NCBI GenBank assembly: GCA_026008535.1
Contig: BRKX01000017.1
Span: forward strand, 11,052,501-11,116,500
Source: Perilla frutescens
Lineage: Eukaryota; Streptophyta; Magnoliopsida; Lamiales; Lamiaceae
DNA length: 64,000 bases
Reading direction: 5' to 3'
Under the pieces are notes generated by a model. The model saw only the letters and a program-made list of their open reading frames with translations, ran no database searches and had not been told where the DNA came from. Shown one piece after another: positions 58,173 through 64,000 of the stretch; position 1 is the stretch's first letter, and each line of letters opens with the position of its first letter. The position numbers and the translations under genes are program-made.

Positions 58173-58325
58173 CAAAATTTACAGAGATAGTGTTACCTCT
58201 TTCATGCATTCCTCAATTCACTACAAAATTTACAGAGATAGTGTTACCTCTTTCATGCATTCCTCAATTCACTACAAAATTTACAGAGATAGTGTTACCT
58301 CTTTCATGCTTTCCTCAATTCAATC
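58173..58325. repeat. 51-bp unit repeated three times upstream of the FAR1-type gene
   Basis: Copies start at 58173, 58224 and 58275, exactly 51 bases apart and almost identical. On the minus strand each unit contains ATGCATGAAAGAG followed by GTAACA, a splice-donor-like junction. The array lies 70 bases upstream of the transposase start codon. Confidence 0.9.
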
Positions 58326-59080
58326 TATGCAAGACAATCCGATCGCCCTTCAACTGCCAAAAAAACACGGGGGAAACAAAACACAATTAGGTAATAAATA
58401 ACTATATCAAAATCAAAATTCAATTTAATGCGCGATTCCCATTCTCCCGGAAAATTTTAGAATTACCCATGACCGGTAGACGGGTTCATCACCTTACTTG
58501 CTAGCGGCGGTGTACCACTATACGAAATCAAAGTTGCCTAGACTGGATTCTCACGCTCTGAAAATTGCTAAAGTGTGGCGACGAAGCTAGGGCTAATTGT
58601 TTATGTTCAAAAATTAAATTTTATTAGACAAATAAAATTCTACCGACATCGTCGATTGCACTTCCATAAGACCCAATTAAGCTGGCCGATGAGGGGATCA
58701 GGTCTAACATGGTCGGAAACATACACCTTACTGGCGCCGATAACATTTCCATTATCGTCGGTGAACATACCGGAGTGAACGATACACTTCGCCGATTGAC
58801 TTTTTCGTCAACAAAAAATTAGAAGCTTCCAAGAAGAAAAAAGGTATTGGAACCAGAGTTAACTATTTTTTACAAAAAAATAAATCAAAATAATTTCCAC
58901 TTGGCAAAAATCTAACGATGATATGCAATGCAGGGGTTCTAGCATGGACTTTTCCGTCTAAGGGGCGCCATTTAGGTCCAAGGCGGGAGAAGTGGTCAAA
59001 AAGAGTTGGGGTCACATGTTCTCTTTTGGGGTCTTGTTCCCGATGAGATGAGAGGGCTTTTTCTATCTTGTGGCATCTCA
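58326..59080. other. intergenic DNA right of the FAR1-type gene
   Basis: No coding frame with support and no clear terminal inverted repeat for the transposase locus was found here. Confidence 0.4.
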
Positions 59081-59460
59081 CGGATGAGATCCTCTATTCC
59101 AAATTTAGTGTTTTAACCCATATTCCATGATCAAATAAATTTATGAAGTTTTCTTTCTATTTTTTCGTCAATTTTAATTTATTATGTTTTAGTTTAATTT
59201 TATGATTGTTATTAGGTTCACCCCACCCAATTAGCGTTTATAATTATTTTTTAGTATTTAATTTTTAAGGAAATGAATATTACGGTTGATTGTTTTAAAA
59301 ATATGATTTATAATTTTTAAAATTTCAATTTGTTCTTTAAGTGTGACTAGATCGATTATGTTATAGTTTATTTTTATTTTTGTAATATCTATTATTAAAC
59401 TTGTGAATTCAGTCGTGGAATGCGAGTTTAAACACCAACTCTAAAATATAGGATCATCCG
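59081..59460. mobile_element. 380-bp MITE with 9-bp flanking duplication (Mutator-like)
   Basis: Ends CGGATGAGATCCTCTATT and, at the right, the inverted form GGATCATCCG. The flanks are GGCATCTCA (59072-59080) and GGCATCTGA (59461-59469), matching at 8 of 9 positions, the duplication size of Mutator-like elements. It is non-coding and A+T-rich, and related to 49763-50149. Confidence 0.65.
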
Positions 59461-59469
59461 GGCATCTGA

Positions 59470-59711
59470 GGACCTAGTCATGGTACTACCCATCAACAAT
59501 CTTACAGAATCTAATTTTTCAATAAAATAATCATCTTTCTCTCCCCATCTACACAATCAATTCAGCAATTCAAAATCCCAATACTTCAACTTTATCAGCA
59601 ATTCTCTCCAATACAAAAAAAAAAAAATTTTATTTGATTCTTTATTAATATCTATTAATAATAATTATTATTTTATTATATTTTAAAGTTACTAAATTAT
59701 TTTATATTTTA

Positions 59712-59760
<49 letters not shown>

Positions 59761-60685
59761 TACTTTCTCATACACGTAAATTTGGATCATTTTGATCCAT
59801 AGTTTCAAATGAGAGAAAATGAGTGAGAAATAATGATTTTTTTAGTTTATTTAAAATATGTCAAAAATAGGCTCATTTTATATAGATTGAAAAAATACGA
59901 ATTATGATATACTTTTTATATTCTTGTAATACATTATTAGTCAAAAATAGGCTCATTTTATATACATTAAAATTTTATCAAAATAAAAATATGTTTGACC
60001 AATCAAATAATGTGATATGGCAAGAGAAAGAAGATTGTGGGTTGGTTTGGTCAACCAACCAATTCGTGGATGGATTGCTCAAGCTTGTAGATTTTAACAT
60101 TAATTTTTATTTTTATTTTTTAGTCATATAGTGATGATCTATTGTTGGGTGGTCATCAACGGGCTAGTCTAAGAGTATCCACTATGGGAGGTGTTTATAT
60201 GTATGTGGCAAAATAAGAATCGGGTTCCACCATAGTGGAACACAAGTCAAAATAGTAAAATAAGAAATGAGTTACTTGTGCAAGAACGTGGTTCTTGAAT
60301 TAATTAGTGGCCCAAATATTTTCTCTCTCCTCCCCTTTTGCATTTTTGGTGCTTTCCTTCATTATAAAAATACATAAATTACATATAGTAATAATGATAG
60401 TGGAGTCCGTGAATAGTTAAAAGTGAGATAGCACCATAGTGGAAAAAATATTAAGTAATTGAAAAAGAAAATGATTGATGATGTGACATATATGTGGCAC
60501 CACTATGGGTAAGAGCGCACCTCCGATGGAGGGTTTTGGGATTGTAAAAGCTGATGTGGAGGGAGCTAGGTCGAACCCATTTCCCTTCTATTTTATTTCT
60601 TTTTTTCTCTCCATTTTCTTTTTCTCATTCTTCTTTATTTTCTTCTTTTTTCACCTATTTTAGCCATTTCTTCAAAAAAATAAAA

Positions 60686-60717
<32 letters not shown>

Positions 60718-62200
60718 AACTGTTCGAAACTTTAAAATATAGGAAAGAGTTGTGTACCAATTTATCAAATTTTTTTTTGGAACTTAGCCTTTATTTTGTT
60801 TTTCAATTCATTTGTTCCTATATTAATTACTTATGTAGTTTGCCAGTTAATTAATATTTCAAATTCAATGAATTGATGATCTAATTTTTATAAAATTTGT
60901 TATTAAACTAATAATATTTCAAATTAATGAATAAAATAAATTTATTAAAATATTATCATATTAAATTAAATAAATTTATTGATGTATTAATTTTATTATA
61001 TTATGAAAATCATAAGTAAAATTTTTAATAAATTAAAATGATGTAAATGAGTGATATAATAATAAGAATCCCAAAAAATAATATTAATTGTACCTTAATA
61101 CATTGGAGAGGTTTGGGTACTAAAAAAATTATCCTTGTGCCAATGAAATGTAATTTTTGTGCTCTAGCCTGCGAAGTTAAGTTTTCCCTTCAAGCTTCAA
61201 ACTCAATAATCCATCAATTTCGAGCTGAATTCTCAACTTGTCTATTTGTTAGCTGATGATTTCCATCACAACCTCATCGAAAAGTCATTCCTCCAATGCT
61301 TTGTTCAGGATCTTTTAGTCACAAGTGTCTTTGACCGCTGCTCCGGACTGAAATAATTAATTGCATAATTTTGGATCTACATCAATTAATATAATTAATT
61401 CAAACTTTTAATTAAATATATTTAATTTAAATTTTGTGATGTGGATCTTGATTTTTAAATATATCTAGTTAACTTAAAAAATAAAAATATTTTAATTTAA
61501 TATATTTAAAAAATTTATTAGTAAGTTATAATTGATTTAACTAAAATTTTTAATTTTAAAATATTAAATTCTGTAAATTTAAAATATATTTAATATTAAA
61601 CTGAGAAGATTAAATATCAAAATTTTGCACTTGATCTCAATTGAAAGGGCGAGAAAGGTGGAAGATTATTGTTGGGCCTCACAATTTATAATTTGTTCAT
61701 TCACAACAATATTTGTTAGTTATTCGATGTGGGATAAATTTTATTTCAAAAATTAAAAGTCTTAACTATTTAAAATATACTTACTTAATTAATTGGTGGA
61801 TAGCACTTTTTGGGTATCAACCTAAAATATGTATATACGTACTGAGTAATAGTATATTTATATATGGTTTATTGGAATGATATACAATATTACAATATAT
61901 TATATCCTTGTATTAATTAGTGTGCTTAATTAAGGTAAAATATAAATTAATTTAAGAACATAATATGTATTTCATATATGTAGATTATTTATAAATTTAA
62001 TTCTAGATATAGAAATGTCATTTAGGCGGAAAAATTAATAATTTATATTTATGGATGCGTTGTTGTTACGATATATTATAGAGATATAGATTTTAAGTGG
62101 TATGGCTATGGGGTTACAAGGATAAATCTGCCTAAATTTTAATTAATTTTATGAATAGAATCTAAAGAGAGATTCCTAATTATTTCAAATCGCTAAGGCC
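59470..62200. other. A+T-rich intergenic DNA with microsatellites
   Basis: Contains (AAT)n at 59712-59760 and (AAAT)n at about 60686-60718. Short motifs CCACTATGGG/CCATAGTGG recur between 60180 and 60510 and suggest MITE debris. No gene is seen. Confidence 0.5.
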
Positions 62201-62358
62201 CAAAAACCCTTAATAGTGTCGGCTGTTGATCCGACCGCACTCGATTGACCGTCGAAATATAAGCCCAGATTCAAATTTTCGCGTTCACGGAATCGATTTT
62301 CAAACCTTCTTTTTTTTTCTTATTCTCTTTTTTTTTTCCGGATTTTGGAGCGGCGGAT
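62200..62358 (+). promoter_or_regulatory. probable promoter / 5' leader of VPS25
   Basis: A more G+C-rich stretch than its surroundings (about 62215-62300) is followed by a long T/C-rich tract (62305-62340) directly before the ATG, as is common for plant leaders. No TATA box is obvious. Confidence 0.4.
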
Positions 62359-63608
62359 ATGCAGACGTTGGGTGAATTCAAGCTGCCCAATTTCTTTAAT
62401 TACCCTCCTTATTTCACGTAATATTTCTTGCTTTCCGGTTTCACCGTTTTCTTGATTTTTTTTGTTATGAGATTGAATTTTGCAAAATGCGGCGTGATAG
62501 TATATGGTTTGATTGTGTTGAATTTCTTTTTATCAAAGCAGATATATTCTTCTTGTTCGATGTTGTTTGAATTGCTAGTGTCGCAGTCCTTTTTTCTTGG
62601 TTGTGTTGTTTTATGATTTTCAAGAATGAACTAGGATTGTCTCAACTTCGACCGAGCTGCAAACAATTGATCACGGTGAAGAAAAAGGGGAAAAAGAGTT
62701 GTTCACTTGTTGAATTATATAAGAAAAGTGTGCTGCTAGATAATCTCGATTTAGCTAGTTTGGCATCCATTATCTTGAGCTTAGATTATCCCGCTTATCG
62801 TAATGTTGAATCGAATGCAGTTGTGCAAGCTTGGGGTTCGAGAATATGCGTTGAACTGGCTATGTTCATTTTGATTGCTGGATTGTTTACTTGTTTTTAT
62901 TTCTTTTATATGTATTGTTTTGTCCTCGTATGGTATGGCTTAATAGTTTAATAGTCTTGGTGGAAGGTTTCTGAATGCCATGGAAAGTGTATAACAAGTT
63001 TCCACAAGGAAAATCTGTCATGGTGTGCGGTGCTGGACTCTTCTGAGTAGCATCATGATTGTCATTAAGCTATTTTCCATTATCTGCATTTTCTCTACTT
63101 ATTGGAACCTAAATACAGCAGCAACATCTCACCACTCTCCTTATTGGTATCTTCAATCCACTTGAGAAAATGAAGAAATAATGGACATTTCATTTTGTAA
63201 CAACTGTTGACTGTATGGAGGGTAGTGGGAAATTTCTTTAATCATGATTGCCAGAAAATCATAAAAATTTCAAGGAGCAATCACAGGATCCCTTATATGG
63301 AAGCAAATCTCGATCGACCAGTATTTTCTGTAATATTTTTTCTCCCCTGTGGTGACTGGTGCCAGCAATGATACTTGAGCATGTTGTACTTCCTAGTGTA
63401 TGGTTTCTTGTGATATTTTTTGGGGAGGAACCTAGTGTGTTGGCATTTAAAGTTTTCAATTGCTATAGTTTGCAGCCAGTAAAAGACACCAGAGAGAAGC
63501 AGATACAACTCTGGAAGGAGCTGATACTCGAATATTGTCGGACACACAAAATCTTTGTAGTTGGACTTGATGAAGACTTTCCGTTGTTTAGCAATCCAGT
63601 GATTGAAA
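62359..63608 (+). CDS. VPS25: ESCRT-II subunit VPS25, first two exons (gene continues beyond window)
   Basis: Exon 1 is 62359-62417 (MQTLGEFKLPNFFNYPPYF) and exon 2 is 63469-63608 (LQPVKDTREKQIQLWKELIL, EYCRTHKIFVVGLDEDFPLF). They join in phase across a 1.05-kb GT-AG intron: the codon begun by AC is completed by T. The text is the conserved VPS25 start with the PPYF motif, the segment that contacts VPS22/VPS36 in the ESCRT-II complex, followed by the first winged helix. The donor after 63608 (GTGAGT) leads into an intron that reaches at least to the window end, so the second winged helix is outside. ESCRT-II acts on endosomes in sorting ubiquitinated cargo. No damage is seen. Confidence 0.93.
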
Positions 63609-64000
63609 GTGAGTATTCTTGTTTGAGTTTCTGTTTCTTAAACAAATTCATTTTCTGTATCAGAATTTTGTTGCCTTCTCTAAAAGTAAACTCAGAAACA
63701 ATTGACTGAAAGTAGTACAGACAGTTTCTTGTTACTTGAACTACTATTGATGTCATTCAGATAAAACTTAATAAATGTGATTGCTTATGCCTTAATCAGA
63801 AGCCATTGTATTTCACAGGAGTATCTTACTATATGTAGAAATACTATCTACCAAGTTCAAGCTGATTGAATATTGCTGAATTCATAGTTTTTTCCAACAT
63901 TGTATCAAAGAGAATATGCCTATTAACTCATTGAACTATCCATATCATTTGTTTAATTAATACAAGAGAACACTACAAAAACTGATATTTTCACAATTGT
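63609..64000 (+). other. VPS25 intron 2 (open at window end)
   Basis: T-rich, no open frame with support and no further VPS25 exon before the edge. Confidence 0.6.

Noticed and set aside
58173..58325. CRISPR-like array
   Set aside because: Three adjacent 51-bp units without spacers in a plant genome; a simple tandem repeat.
60172..60510. A complete MITE with CCACTATGGG ends
   Set aside because: The end motifs are in direct, not inverted, orientation and no target duplication is visible; probably debris of two elements.
62601..62951. 116-codon frame in VPS25 intron 1 as a separate gene
   Set aside because: It lies wholly inside a phased intron, has no recognised domain, and its hydrophobic end is T-rich intron sequence.

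Overview
The window is nuclear DNA of a flowering plant. It has short exons with GT-AG introns, A+T-rich intergenic DNA, LTR retrotransposons, CACTA- and Mutator-type DNA elements, and a coiled-coil NB-ARC-LRR gene. The disease-resistance gene is R1-like, which suggests an asterid eudicot (perhaps Lamiales or Solanales). I cannot name a species. Only three loci look intact as host genes: a small two-exon gene at the left end (912-1198), the NLR gene (37511-40288, minus) and the first two exons of ESCRT-II subunit VPS25 at the right end (62359 onward, cut by the window edge).

Layout. 1-5.7 kb holds the small gene, a decayed NLR relic and a 133-bp solo LTR. 5.7-11.2 kb is a fatty-acid amide hydrolase (FAAH-type amidase) pseudogene, broken by a premature stop, a lost splice donor, frameshifts and a 1.5-kb CACTA element inserted in an exon. 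11.7-29.05 kb is a nest. A copia element carries in its 5' LTR two gag-only, Athila-like LTR elements (11886-18652, TSD GTCCC; 18753-24868, TSD GACTG), both on the minus strand. The copia body is then truncated against a gypsy fragment. 29.8-37.1 kb is an apparent inverted-repeat DNA element that contains a near-complete 6-kb copia element (30076-36088, TSD TTCCT). The NLR gene follows.

From 42.3 to 58.1 kb there is a field of transposon-type genes with conserved frames and a few nonsense codons each: a DUF1985-like/ULP1 cysteine protease gene (plus), a zf-GRF membrane protein (plus), two tandem Myb/SANT-like genes (minus) and a FAR1/MULE transposase with SWIM finger (minus). A 2.84-kb solo LTR (46544-49386, TSD GAATT) and telomere-like repeats lie between them. 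58.3-62.3 kb is A+T-rich DNA with a Mutator-like MITE.

The two observations I would check first are these. (1) In both gag-only elements, every polypurine tract, terminal and internal, is preceded at fixed spacing by a 7-8 bp hairpin whose stem sequence differs but whose loop is always AGGA in the element sense. (2) Nearly all in-frame stops in the decayed genes are TAG/TAA/TGA at positions explained by one C-to-T or G-to-A change, and several are confirmed by the paralogous copy within the window. Exon boundaries were read by eye from splice consensus and protein continuity. No database search was run.
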